Shown one piece after another: positions 1-8,492 of a stretch of DNA of 64,000 nt. The notes beneath the pieces are model-generated. The model did no database searches, was not told the DNA's origin, and saw only the letters and a list, made by a program, of their open reading frames with translations. Location: assembly GCF_029024925.1 (NCBI RefSeq), contig NZ_CP118962.1:1396001-1460000 (forward strand), written 5' to 3'. Within the stretch, counting starts at the first letter, position 1. Every line of letters starts with the position of its first letter. The DNA is from Enterococcus faecalis. GTDB lineage: Bacteria > Bacillota > Bacilli > Lactobacillales > Enterococcaceae. The position numbers and the translations under genes are program-made.

Positions 1-227
1 CTCAAAAATTGAAGATATCCATTCCTGAAGAATTAAAAGTAATTGGTTATGATGGGACAAAATTAATCAAAAGAATTGCCCCACAACTATCAACCATTGT
101 GCAGCCAATCGACGAGATGTGTGACGTTATGATTGACTTACTGCTTCGTAGAATGAAGGATCCTGATGTTGCGCTCGAGGAAAATTATCCTATTCCAATT
201 CAGCTATCATTGTCTGAATCCTGTTAA
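1..227 (+). CDS. LacI/GalR-family regulator, C-terminal fragment (cut by window edge)
   Basis: The open frame runs in from the left edge and ends at a TAA at 225-227, so only about the last 75 residues are visible. The segment IPEELKVIGYDG matches the conserved end of the periplasmic-binding-like sensor domain of LacI-family repressors. The stretch around STIVQP is the usual final strand and helix region of that fold. The DNA-binding domain lies outside the window. It is convergent with the beta-glucoside PTS operon. It could regulate a sugar operon to the left, but the target cannot be judged from this piece. Confidence 0.75.
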   Translation, partial: QKLKISIPEELKVIGYDGTKLIKRIAPQLSTIVQPIDEMCDVMIDLLLRRMKDPDVALEENYPIPIQLSLSESC

Positions 228-258
228 AAAAGACACCTGAAAAGGTGTCTTTTTTTAT
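228..258 (+). terminator. Rho-independent terminator after the LacI-type gene
   Basis: A perfect hairpin follows the stop codon directly: arms AAAGACACCT and AGGTGTCTTT around a GAAA tetraloop, followed by a run of T. Its position and U-tract fit termination of the regulator transcript. Confidence 0.9.
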
Positions 259-286
259 TCTTAATTCCTCATTTGCCCATTTTCCC

Positions 287-448
287 TTAATTCCAAAGCA
301 CAGAGATTAAATAATACAACAACATGATCCCTACAAATACACCGAGCATTAGTAAAACATACCACCAATTTTTGGCGCTATAGGTTTCATTTTTATCTTT
401 TTCGGTTCGTTTCCCGGCAGCCCATTTCCATAAATCGTAATTATTCAT
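287..448 (-). CDS. small single-pass membrane protein, unknown function
   Basis: A 53-residue frame starts at ATG 448 behind an AGGTGG Shine-Dalgarno about 9 nt upstream; an earlier in-frame start at 502 has no such site. The N-terminal half is charged and Trp/Lys-rich (NNYDLWKWAAGK). The C-terminal half is one hydrophobic helix (YVLLMLGVFVGIMLLYYLI), so it is probably a membrane-anchored small protein. It lies between the LacI-type gene and the beta-glucoside operon, but terminators separate it from both. I do not recognise a family. Confidence 0.55.
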   Translation of the reverse strand: MNNYDLWKWAAGKRTEKDKNETYSAKNWWYVLLMLGVFVGIMLLYYLISVLWN

Positions 449-512
449 CTCTCTCACCACCTTTAATGGGTTTATTAACTTAAGCCTAACACGGAACGAC
501 AAAACTTGAAAA

Positions 513-552
513 CAAAAGGATCACCCGCTTATGCCAACGGATGATCCTTTTT
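513..552 (-). terminator. terminator of the beta-glucoside PTS operon
   Basis: The inverted repeat AAAGGATCA...TGATCCTTTT flanks a GC-containing inner stem, just past the 3' end of the glycosidase on the minus strand. T-runs on both sides allow bidirectional use. Confidence 0.8.
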
Positions 553-557
553 GGTCA

Positions 558-1967
558 TTATTCTTCTGGTAAACCGTTATTTTTAATCACTGATTGGTAC
601 CAATAAAAACTATCTTTTTTAATGCGTCGTAAATCTTTTAACTCATGGTCTTCACGATTGACGTAAATAAAACCGTAGCGTTTTTTGAATCCTTGATGAG
701 AACTTAAAATATCCATGACCGACCAAGGGCAATAGCCAAACAACTCAACACCGTCAGAAATAGCCGCATGACAAGCAGCAATATGGTCATGCAAATACGC
801 AATTCGATAGTCATCATGAACTTTTCCGTCCTCTGTTAGGCGATCTGGTGTGCCTAAGCCGTTTTCTGTAATGATTAACGGTAAACGGTATTGACGATAA
901 TAATCATTTAAAACTAAACGTAGACCAGTTGGATCAATTTGGGCACCATACTTAGAGGTTTTTAAATGTTGATTTTTTTCGATTTTGAAATAACCGTATA
1001 GATCAAAATCAATGTCCTTTTCTTTCGTACCCAATGGGTGTTGCTCATCTGTCGGTAAATAGCTAGCAACTAACGTCCGATAATAATTAAGGGCGATAAA
1101 ATCTGGTTTAGCGGCTTTCAGAATTGCTTGATCTTCTGGCTGTGTTTCGGGATAAATGCCGCATTTGGTTAAATACTCTTGATAGTAACCAGGGTATTCG
1201 CCAAGACAATACATTTCTAGAGCATAATTTGTTTTAAAGTTATCATTCATACGAGCTGCCCAAACATCCTCAGGTTTATTGGAACTAGGATAAGTCATCG
1301 TTGAGGAAACAGAGGGACCGACTTTTCCCCCAGCGACCAATTGGTGACAATCATTCGTCGCTAACGCATGGGCAACAAACATATGGTAATCCATTTGTGC
1401 ACGAATTTTTTCAACATTTTCTGGTGCAACATCGTACATATTCATTCGTTCATCAACACGAATCATTAAGTTTTGTTCGTTCGTAACTTGCCAATTTTTG
1501 ACTCGATCACCAAATGCTTGATAACAGACTTGCGCATAGCGTTGAAATGCGGAAACGCAGCGACGATCCGCCCAACCATTGTATTTTTCCACCAACGCAA
1601 AAGGTAAATCAAAATGATAAAGTGTGACAAACGGCAAAATATCGTTTTCTAAAAGTGTATCAATGACAGCATTATAAAAATCGATGCCGGCTTGATTGAT
1701 TTCGCCATCACCTGTTGGAATGATTCGTGCCCATGAAAGAGAAAAACGATAGGTTTTTAAGCCTAATTCTTTCATTAACGCAATGTCCTCTTTGAAACGA
1801 TGGTAAAAATCGCTGGCGACTTTCGTATCTGCTTGTACAGCTGACTTTTTAAAAGAATTGTAATCAGCGACTGTTAGGCCTTTGCCGTCCTCATTCCAAG
1901 CGCCCTCAATTTGAAAAGCGGAGGAAGAAGCGCCCCATAAAAAATCGTTCTTAAATTGTTTAACCAT
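558..1967 (-). CDS. glycoside hydrolase family 1, 6-phospho-beta-glucosidase
   Basis: This 469-residue protein is full length for GH1 enzymes, which hydrolyse phosphorylated beta-glucosides imported by a PTS. The N-terminus FLWGASSSAFQIEGAW is the family signature, and the nucleophile motif ITENG is near residue 365. The acid/base motif reads TNEQ near residue 163 instead of the common TNEP, a tolerated but less usual variant. Its ATG overlaps the TAA of the upstream EIIBCA gene (TAATG), so the two are translationally coupled. The natural substrate (cellobiose, salicin or arbutin type) cannot be fixed from sequence. Confidence 0.93.
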   Translation of the reverse strand: MVKQFKNDFLWGASSSAFQIEGAWNEDGKGLTVADYNSFKKSAVQADTKVASDFYHRFKEDIALMKELGLKTYRFSLSWARIIPTGDGEINQAGIDFYNAVIDTLLENDILPFVTLYHFDLPFALVEKYNGWADRRCVSAFQRYAQVCYQAFGDRVKNWQVTNEQNLMIRVDERMNMYDVAPENVEKIRAQMDYHMFVAHALATNDCHQLVAGGKVGPSVSSTMTYPSSNKPEDVWAARMNDNFKTNYALEMYCLGEYPGYYQEYLTKCGIYPETQPEDQAILKAAKPDFIALNYYRTLVASYLPTDEQHPLGTKEKDIDFDLYGYFKIEKNQHLKTSKYGAQIDPTGLRLVLNDYYRQYRLPLIITENGLGTPDRLTEDGKVHDDYRIAYLHDHIAACHAAISDGVELFGYCPWSVMDILSSHQGFKKRYGFIYVNREDHELKDLRRIKKDSFYWYQSVIKNNGLPEE

Positions 1968-3847
1968 TAGTTTTGCTCCTTTACTTGCATGAAAAATAAA
2001 TTTGTTTGTGGTGTAATCTCTGTTTGTTTGGTTGTCTCAATTACAGCCATTTCCGCAGTATTTGTTACGATGACTAAGACGGTTGGATCATAACCAGTAG
2101 CTTGGATGATTTGTTTATCAAAAGAGAGCAGTTTTTGTCCTAGTCTGACCCTTTCTCCTACTTTTACGAACGTTTCAAATCCCCGCCCTTTTAATTCGAC
2201 TGTATTGATTCCAATGTGAAGGAGGATTTCAGCACCATTGTCTAACTTTAAGCCAATTGCATGATGAGTTGGATATAAAGCCGTCACTTGCCCATTTCCT
2301 GGTGAAACAATTTGTTCCTCTGTCGGATAAATAGCTAGCGTTTTTCCCATTTGTTGAGAAGCAAAGACTTCATCGTTGATTTGGTCTAAAGATACGAGTT
2401 GTCCTTGAACAGGTGCTTGAATCCGTTGTTTTTCTTTGACTGTCCCTGCCTCTGTCTTTAAGCCGGGTTCTTGACGTGACTCGTCAAGCGGTAAATCATT
2501 AAAGCCTAGAAAAATCGTTAATAGAAATGCACCAAAAAAAGCAATGCCACAACCTAATAAATAACAAATAAAGGCTTTGGTTCCTGCTTCTGCGTAAACT
2601 GGGATGGTCAAGAGTCCTTGGTTAGCGAAGGCTGTCCCGTAGGAACCGCCCCAGCCCATTAAGGCCCCGCCTGCTGCTCCGCTAGCCACCGCATAAATCA
2701 TCGGTTTTTTTAGCCGCAAGTTTGCACCATAAATGGCTGGTTCTGTGATACCAAATAATGCAGTCACTGTTGCAGAGGCAGCAACAGCTTTCAAGTCTTT
2801 ATTTTTTGTGCGGACAAACACGCCAAATGCGGCGCCCGCTTGAGAAAAGTTTGCTGCACCAGCAAACGCTAGCAAATTTTGCCGTCCTGTTCGAGCGACA
2901 TCATTAATCCCAATTGGCACAAGCCCACGGTGAGCCCCAAAAATGACTAAGACACACCAAATTCCCCCGATAAAACCGCCTAACAAGATGGGACTCAAAT
3001 TCATTATATAATAATACAACCAATTCACGCCGTCACCTAAATAAATCCCTATCGGTCCAAATAATAATAAAGTGGCTGGAATCATTAAAAGTAATGACAG
3101 CGTAGGAACCATAATAATTTTTAGAACTTCTGGAATGACTTTTTCCAAAAAGCGTTGCACATAAGCTAAAATAAAAATTGCAAGAATAATAGGAATTACT
3201 GTGGAAACATAATTGGCTTTGGTCACATGTAATCCAAACAAGGTAACCGCTGATTCTTCAGTCATTAATGAAACGATGGTTGGATAACATAAGGTGGCAC
3301 CAATTACCATGGCGATATATTCGTTTGTTTTGAAAACCTTAGCAGCTGAATAACCTAAAATAACTGGCATAAAATAAAAAAGTGCATCGGAAGCGGCGCT
3401 TAAAATAATATACGTATTCAAAGGTTTTAAATCGACCTGGTAAAAATTGTTTGCGACCATCACAGCAATAGCTAAAATTCCTTTTAACATGCCTGAAGCG
3501 GCAATTGCTGGTACGACAGGCGTGAAAATCGCGGCAACAGTATTTAAAATTCGATTACCTAATGAATTTTTTTCTTCTGTAGATGTTTTGGTCGTAAGTT
3601 GCTGAGCCAACAAAGGTTCTAGAGCATTATAAACATGCGCGACTTTATTGCCTAAAACCACTTGATACTGCCCGCCACTTTCAACAACAGAAATGACACC
3701 TTCTGTTTGTAGTAAGGCTTCTTTGTTCGCTTGTTTCGTATCTTTCAATACGAAACGCAATCGTGTATAACAATGTGTGACATCCACGATATTGTCTTTG
3801 CCACCTACGTCTTTCAAAATTTCTTTTGCTATTGCTTGGTAGTCCAT
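1967..3847 (-). CDS. beta-glucoside PTS permease EIIBCA (bglP type)
   Basis: This single-chain PTS transporter imports and phosphorylates beta-glucosides. Domains in order are EIIB (phosphocysteine in DVTHCYTRLRF, about residue 25), a multispanning EIIC, and a C-terminal EIIA with the active His in LLHIGIN near residue 570. I chose ATG 3847 because AAGGAG lies 8 nt upstream; the GTG at 3856 overlaps that site. It is first in a two-gene operon with the phospho-beta-glucosidase. The roughly 160-nt leader suggests transcript attenuation, but no BglG/LicT antiterminator gene lies in the window. Confidence 0.93.
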   Translation of the reverse strand: MDYQAIAKEILKDVGGKDNIVDVTHCYTRLRFVLKDTKQANKEALLQTEGVISVVESGGQYQVVLGNKVAHVYNALEPLLAQQLTTKTSTEEKNSLGNRILNTVAAIFTPVVPAIAASGMLKGILAIAVMVANNFYQVDLKPLNTYIILSAASDALFYFMPVILGYSAAKVFKTNEYIAMVIGATLCYPTIVSLMTEESAVTLFGLHVTKANYVSTVIPIILAIFILAYVQRFLEKVIPEVLKIIMVPTLSLLLMIPATLLLFGPIGIYLGDGVNWLYYYIMNLSPILLGGFIGGIWCVLVIFGAHRGLVPIGINDVARTGRQNLLAFAGAANFSQAGAAFGVFVRTKNKDLKAVAASATVTALFGITEPAIYGANLRLKKPMIYAVASGAAGGALMGWGGSYGTAFANQGLLTIPVYAEAGTKAFICYLLGCGIAFFGAFLLTIFLGFNDLPLDESRQEPGLKTEAGTVKEKQRIQAPVQGQLVSLDQINDEVFASQQMGKTLAIYPTEEQIVSPGNGQVTALYPTHHAIGLKLDNGAEILLHIGINTVELKGRGFETFVKVGERVRLGQKLLSFDKQIIQATGYDPTVLVIVTNTAEMAVIETTKQTEITPQTNLFFMQVKEQN

Positions 3848-3856
3848 GATGACCAC

Positions 3857-4043
3857 TCCTTATCTATAAAATAACAGCTCAATAAAAAAGACCAAATCAC
3901 ACATGCACGTTTCAGCAAACACACTCAATATTTGCTCGTCGTGAATGTCCCTTTGATCTGATCTACGTAATAACTATGTTTCTCACGATAGAATAGCTGA
4001 TTGAATTTATTTTTAATTTACCATTATTTAGAGGGATTATCAA
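3857..4043 (-). promoter_or_regulatory. promoter and long structured leader of the beta-glucoside operon
   Basis: A sigma-A-like promoter is visible: TTGATA at 4038-4043, a 17-nt spacer and TAAATT at 4015-4020. About 160 nt of leader follow before the ATG. The leader contains the complementary pieces CGTGA/TCACG. Further on, GAGCAAAT can pair with ATTTGGTC, which is followed directly by TTTTTT and so forms a terminator-like hairpin. This is the arrangement of BglG/LicT-type antitermination leaders, but I cannot match the RAT consensus convincingly. Bases 4044-4130 show nothing recognisable. Confidence 0.45.
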
Positions 4044-4130
4044 TGAATTAGGTGTACGAACCTAAGATAAGCAGATGAAGATGAAATTGTCGTGCACTAC
4101 ACTCTATTTTAATCTTTTTCCACATAGCAA

Positions 4131-4173
4131 ATACCATAGCAAACTGATTTTTTATGACCAGTTACTATGGTAT
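4131..4173 (-). terminator. stem-loop after the phn/metallophosphoesterase operon
   Basis: Nine-base perfect arms (ATACCATAG / CTATGGTAT) with a second inner stem (AACTG/CAGTT) lie just beyond the metallophosphoesterase stop. The following T-run is weak, so it may be an inefficient terminator or an mRNA-stabilising hairpin. Confidence 0.5.
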
Positions 4174-4185
4174 GTTATTGTGTAA

Positions 4186-5004
4186 TTATAAAACAGAGCT
4201 ATCTATCTGCATGTTTAATTTAGCTAATAGTTTGTCTGTTCTATAATAATTTACTTGAAAATGGGTAAACCGACCTTTGTCAATAGAATATAGGTTATAG
4301 CCATAATTTTCTTCAAACCTTACAATCCCCTGACCTTCATCTTCGCCAACAAAAGACATGCCAGCTACCGTATAATAGGGAATCCCGTTTATGTGGTGTA
4401 AATACGGATGATGTGTATGGCCAGTTAATACACCTAAAATATCAGAACCTTTTAATAATTGAATGGTTTCCTCTGCTTCTGGCAATGTCGGCATACTACT
4501 TTGTTCCCTTAACAAATGATGATGCATGACTAACAGGATAGGCTTATCTGACAATTTTTTTAAAGTTGTTTGTAACCAATCTTTTTGTTCCTTATTCATA
4601 TGGCCATCAGGATTGTCATGTTCTGAATTATCTAGACTAATAATGTGAAATTCTGGATAAGTTTGTACAACGTTATACGGTCGTTCAGTTCCTATTTGAT
4701 TAAGCCAACCAATTCGAAAGTTTTTCTTTATATCATGATTTCCTAATGTCACAATCATCGGAATTCCCTGTAAGATAGTTTGTAACTTTTGTTTTAAAAA
4801 AGCGTAGTCTTCTGGCTCACCGTCTTCTGTGAGATCACCACTGATAATTACTAAATCAATTTTTTTTATTTTTAATAGACTGGTTAAAGAGGACTCTAAG
4901 CGAATCAACGGATTTTCCATTTTGGTTAACATTCCTTTATAACCATCTTTTGCTTTTTCATAATTTCTACGAAAATGAATATCTGATAAATGTAAAATAT
5001 CCAT
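4186..5004 (-). CDS. calcineurin-like metallophosphoesterase coupled to the phn transporter
   Basis: This 272-residue cytosolic enzyme has every motif of the two-metal phosphoesterase fold: LSDIHF (DxH), SGDLTEDG (GD), GNHD, a His in MHHHLL, and GHTHHP. It most resembles class III cyclic-nucleotide or phosphodiester hydrolases (CpdA-like). Its ATG comes 1 nt after the upstream permease stop, so it is the last gene of the phnD-C-E-E operon. By context it may process an imported organophosphorus compound; the substrate is inference. No signal peptide is present. Confidence 0.85.
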   Translation of the reverse strand: MDILHLSDIHFRRNYEKAKDGYKGMLTKMENPLIRLESSLTSLLKIKKIDLVIISGDLTEDGEPEDYAFLKQKLQTILQGIPMIVTLGNHDIKKNFRIGWLNQIGTERPYNVVQTYPEFHIISLDNSEHDNPDGHMNKEQKDWLQTTLKKLSDKPILLVMHHHLLREQSSMPTLPEAEETIQLLKGSDILGVLTGHTHHPYLHHINGIPYYTVAGMSFVGEDEGQGIVRFEENYGYNLYSIDKGRFTHFQVNYYRTDKLLAKLNMQIDSSVL

Positions 5005-5005
5005 A

Positions 5006-5788
5006 CTATCTCAATTTCTTTCTAATTAATTCTGTTACTTGATCTAAAACAAAAATTGTCAATACAACACCTATTAATAGAATACTCACTTTACTCCAAT
5101 TTCTTGTTTGGATCGCAAAAATTAATGGTGCTCCAATGCCCCCAGCACCTACTAAGCCTAAAGTAGCTGCACTTCGAATAGCAATTTCAACATGATTTAA
5201 TATCAGAGAGCTATAAATAGGTAGTAAAGAAGGGATTCGCACATAAAATAACTTTTGCCAAAAATTTGCCCCCACAGCATCCATACTTTCGATCAATTTT
5301 TCATCCATACTTTCTAATTCTTCTGTGAACAACTTACTCAACATCCCAATTTGGTGAACACCAATTGCCATTACTCCAGCAAATGGGCCGGGCCCCAAGA
5401 CTTTTACAAAAATAATTGCTAAAATTAATTCTGGAAAAGCGCGTAAAATATGGCTACCAAGCTTGCCAATCTTTGTTAAAAAAGGTGCAGATGGCCACAA
5501 ATTAACGGCACTAAATAAAGTTACTGGTATTGCTAATACAGTTGCAAAAGAAGTACCCAAACAAGCAATTGCAACCGTTAAAATAAGTAAACTTACTAAA
5601 TCTTCCCCACTCCCATCGTAGACAAAGGACCAATCTGGATGCCCCAATCCAATAAATACATCTATCGCCATTTTTAAAGAAAATGTTTGAAGTCCTGTAT
5701 AATCGATTCGTGTAAGTGTAATGAAAAATAGTAAAATTAGTACTACTGTTGATACTATTTTCTTTTTACTTATTTCTGTTATGATCAT
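5006..5788 (-). CDS. phnE: phosphonate-type ABC transporter permease (second PhnE)
   Basis: A 260-residue inner-membrane permease with about six hydrophobic segments. The EAA-loop region contains ESMDAVGANFWQKLFYVRIP, and GLVGAGGIGAPL is the typical PhnE/PtxC C-terminal motif. It overlaps the upstream permease by ATGA, implying translational coupling. The two non-identical permeases probably form a heterodimer with PhnC as ATPase. The exact ligand (phosphonate, phosphite or a phosphodiester) cannot be read from sequence. Confidence 0.88.
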   Translation of the reverse strand: MIITEISKKKIVSTVVLILLFFITLTRIDYTGLQTFSLKMAIDVFIGLGHPDWSFVYDGSGEDLVSLLILTVAIACLGTSFATVLAIPVTLFSAVNLWPSAPFLTKIGKLGSHILRAFPELILAIIFVKVLGPGPFAGVMAIGVHQIGMLSKLFTEELESMDEKLIESMDAVGANFWQKLFYVRIPSLLPIYSSLILNHVEIAIRSAATLGLVGAGGIGAPLIFAIQTRNWSKVSILLIGVVLTIFVLDQVTELIRKKLR

Positions 5789-6564
5789 AATAACGTTCTC
5801 CTAACATATGCACTCAACCAATCAACAACTATTTCCATTACCAAAATGACTAGAATGATGATACCCACGCGATCATATTTAGCTAAAGAAAGGGAGGTGT
5901 TTAAAATAATCCCAATGCCTCCAGCACCTACATAACCCAATACTGTGGATGCACGAACATTTACTTCAAAGGCGTAAAAAGCATACCCAAAAAATTGACT
6001 GGCTACTTGCGGGAAAATAGACCATACAGCAATTTGTAATTGAGTGGCTCCTGTTGCTTCGGTAGCTTCAATTGGCCCTAAATCAATTGTTTCAATTGCC
6101 TGAAACATTAATTGTGATAACATACCAAAAGTAAAGATGGTAATTGTCAGGACACCTGTTGCTTCACCAATACCAAAAATCGCCACCATTAATGCCGCAA
6201 GTAAAAGTGTCGGAATTGTCCGAATCAAACTTAGAAAAAATCTTAATATTAACAACCCTATTCTGTTTTTTGTGACAACATTTGAGGCTAAAAAGCTAAA
6301 AGGAACTGCTAAAAGGAATCCTAGTATCGTGCCTAAAAAAGAGATTTCCAATGTCTTGATTAAAGGTGTAATAATTTTGGGTAAAAATGAAAAGTCTGGT
6401 GGGAAAAATTGCTGCAAAAAGCGACCAATTTGGCTGAAATTAGTAAGAATTTCAGTAAAATCCGCACCAGTAACAGCAATACTACTTTCTATACAAATAA
6501 ATATAATAAACAATATAAATAGTTTTTTATACCATAGAAAATGGATAGTATCTTTTATCTTCAT
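5785..6564 (-). CDS. phnE: phosphonate-type ABC transporter permease (first PhnE)
   Basis: A 259-residue permease with an N-terminal membrane anchor and about six transmembrane segments. It carries the EAA-type loop IEATEATGATQLQIAVWSIFP and the motif GYVGAGGIGI. Its start overlaps the phnC stop by ATGA, and its stop overlaps the second phnE by ATGA. Paired permease genes are common in phn/ptx/htx-type importers. It is divergent from the second copy, so this is not a recent duplication. Confidence 0.88.
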   Translation of the reverse strand: MKIKDTIHFLWYKKLFILFIIFICIESSIAVTGADFTEILTNFSQIGRFLQQFFPPDFSFLPKIITPLIKTLEISFLGTILGFLLAVPFSFLASNVVTKNRIGLLILRFFLSLIRTIPTLLLAALMVAIFGIGEATGVLTITIFTFGMLSQLMFQAIETIDLGPIEATEATGATQLQIAVWSIFPQVASQFFGYAFYAFEVNVRASTVLGYVGAGGIGIILNTSLSLAKYDRVGIIILVILVMEIVVDWLSAYVRRTLL

Positions 6565-7334
6565 ACGTTGTTCTCCGCCATTTCTACTTCTTCAAAGATT
6601 GCCATTCCGTAAATTTCTTCTAAACGAGTATCAGTCAATTGTTCTGGAATCCCATCAAAAACAACTTCACCACTTTTTAAAGCAATAATTCTTGTGGCAT
6701 ACTCCCGTGCTAAAGAAACAGAATGTAAATTTATAACGATAGTTTTCCCTAGTGTCTGATTAATCGTTTGTAAATCGTTCATCACTTTTTTTGTCATAAT
6801 AGGGTCCAATGAAGCTACGGGTTCATCTGCCAAGATGATCGGCGCCTGTTGAACCAACGCACGTGCAATAGAGACACGTTGTTGTTGTCCGCCACTTAAT
6901 TCATCACTACGTGTATGCAGTTTATCCACAAGTCCGACAGCATTTAAAGCTGCCGTTGTTTTTTGATAGTCATCCTTAGTAAATAAGCCAAAGATACTTT
7001 TCCAAGTAGAGTAATAGCCCAAACGCCCAGAGAGAACATTTTTTTGTACAGAGCTGCGTTTTACCAAATTAAAATTTTGTGAAATAAGACCAATTTGTCG
7101 GCGAATCAAGCGCAGCTTTTTTTTCTTAGCCTGAGTAATTGACTGATTGTTTATATGAATTTCACCTTCCGTTATTTCCACTAGTCGATTAATCGACTTC
7201 AAAAAGGTGCTTTTCCCAGCACCACTCAAACCAATAATGGCAACAATTTCGCCTTCCTTAATTGTCAAGTTAATATTTTGTAATCCTTGTACCCCGTTTG
7301 GATAGGTTTTAGATACATTAGTAAAAACAATCAT
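6561..7334 (-). CDS. phnC: phosphonate-type ABC transporter ATP-binding protein
   Basis: A 257-residue ABC ATPase of the PhnC family. It has Walker A GLSGAGKST, Q-loop SQNFNLV, signature LSGGQQQRVSIARAL and Walker B IILADEPVASLDP, followed by the switch His in NLHSVSLA. It energises the two PhnE permeases. It lies directly downstream of the lipoprotein receptor gene phnD in the same operon. Confidence 0.92.
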   Translation of the reverse strand: MIVFTNVSKTYPNGVQGLQNINLTIKEGEIVAIIGLSGAGKSTFLKSINRLVEITEGEIHINNQSITQAKKKKLRLIRRQIGLISQNFNLVKRSSVQKNVLSGRLGYYSTWKSIFGLFTKDDYQKTTAALNAVGLVDKLHTRSDELSGGQQQRVSIARALVQQAPIILADEPVASLDPIMTKKVMNDLQTINQTLGKTIVINLHSVSLAREYATRIIALKSGEVVFDGIPEQLTDTRLEEIYGMAIFEEVEMAENNV

Positions 7335-7372
7335 TTTGATACTCCTTTAATTGATTAGATTAGTCTTAGTGA

Positions 7373-8296
7373 TTATTCTGCTGCTTTTTCTGTATATGCA
7401 CGGATTGTATTATATGCATCATCTGCTGCTTCTTCATAACCTAAATGCCCCCATAAATTCATAGCTTCTTTTCCTTCAGGGTCATTTTTCATCTCTAAAA
7501 ATGTTTCTTTGATCTTTTCTTTTAGATCAGTTGACATTTTTGGATTGACTGCAATTGCATCGTTAGGGATATCACCTTTTGTTAAATAAAGGACACGTAA
7601 TTCTTTGGTTAAATCTTTATCTGGAAAGGCTGCATTAAAAACATTTCGCGCTCCTTCAAAAACAAAGGCTGCATCCATTTGGCCGTTTAAAACGGCAGTA
7701 ATTTCGCTGGGAATATCATTTACCGTAGTTAAAGTAGCTTCTTGTACGGGATCAATTCCTAAATCTTTTAACTCAGCGACAGGATAAATATAGCCGCTTG
7801 CAGAATTAGGATTCAATGTTGCGATTTTTTTATTTTTTAAATCTTTTAATTCTTTTAAATTACTATCATTACGGACTAAAACTTCACCTTTAAAGGTTGT
7901 CGCTAAAACATTGTCTAAAGGCTTCCCTGTTTTTTGATCATAATCTTTCAACTGTGAAGTTAAAATCGCTTGCGCCGCGTGCATATCTTTTGCACGTACG
8001 TAGGCTGCAGGTGGCATGATTCCTAAATCTACTTTTCCAGAATCCATTGCTTCAGAAATCGTCGAGTAATCTGTTGCTAAGGTTACTTCCACTTCACGAT
8101 CTAATTTTTTTGACAAATATTCTGCAAAAGGTTTTGTCTTCGCTTCCATACTGCCATCATTATTCGTAGGCACAAATTGAACAACTAATTTATCTGATGT
8201 TACTTCTTTTTTCTTTGCTTGACTCATGCCACAACCGCTTAACCCTAGAATAAGTAAACTTCCCAAAACAATTGATGTCACTTTTTTTAAACGCAT
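7373..8296 (-). CDS. phnD: phosphonate-type substrate-binding lipoprotein
   Basis: A 307-residue receptor. The N-terminus is a lipoprotein signal ending in the lipobox LSGC, giving lipidation at Cys22 or so and anchoring outside the membrane. The mature part has the PhnD/PtxB-type fold: VVQFVPTNNDGSMEAKTKPF near the start, then PPAAYVRAKD and LNPNSASGYIYP, the segments that in family members contact the phosphonate or phosphite. The start is ATG behind AGGAGGAG. It is first in the operon; the promoter region holds Pho-box-like repeats. Confidence 0.9.
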   Translation of the reverse strand: MRLKKVTSIVLGSLLILGLSGCGMSQAKKKEVTSDKLVVQFVPTNNDGSMEAKTKPFAEYLSKKLDREVEVTLATDYSTISEAMDSGKVDLGIMPPAAYVRAKDMHAAQAILTSQLKDYDQKTGKPLDNVLATTFKGEVLVRNDSNLKELKDLKNKKIATLNPNSASGYIYPVAELKDLGIDPVQEATLTTVNDIPSEITAVLNGQMDAAFVFEGARNVFNAAFPDKDLTKELRVLYLTKGDIPNDAIAVNPKMSTDLKEKIKETFLEMKNDPEGKEAMNLWGHLGYEEAADDAYNTIRAYTEKAAE

Positions 8297-8337
8297 TTTT
8301 TCTCCTCCTAAAAATAAATGTTTCGTTTACAAAGGAA

Positions 8338-8364
8338 ATCATAGCAAACTTTTAAAGTATTAAA
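8338..8364 (-). promoter_or_regulatory. possible phnD promoter
   Basis: Reading the minus strand, TATGAT lies at 8338-8343 with TTTAAT at 8359-8364, a short 15-nt spacer. The poor -35 and spacing would suit an activator-dependent promoter, with the Pho-box-like repeats immediately upstream. Confidence 0.35.
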
Positions 8365-8382
8365 TAGAGACACAAGTCCTTA

Positions 8383-8410
8383 TTTACACTTTATTTACAT
8401 ACAATTAACA
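8383..8410. promoter_or_regulatory. candidate Pho box: three TTNACA repeats at 11-bp spacing
   Basis: On the plus strand TTTACA (8383), TTTACA (8394) and TTAACA (8405) are each separated by exactly 5 bp. This is the pattern bound by PhoP-type phosphate-starvation regulators in Bacillus (TTAACA-like hexamers every 11 bp). It sits between phnD and the divergent Crp-like gene and could serve either. Binding is inferred. Confidence 0.5.
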
Positions 8411-8492
8411 AAAATAACAAAAAAATATTCGTTTTTTATCTGGAAATATTTTATAATGAAGCTAACAATAAATAAAGGTGCTGACAGTTTTT

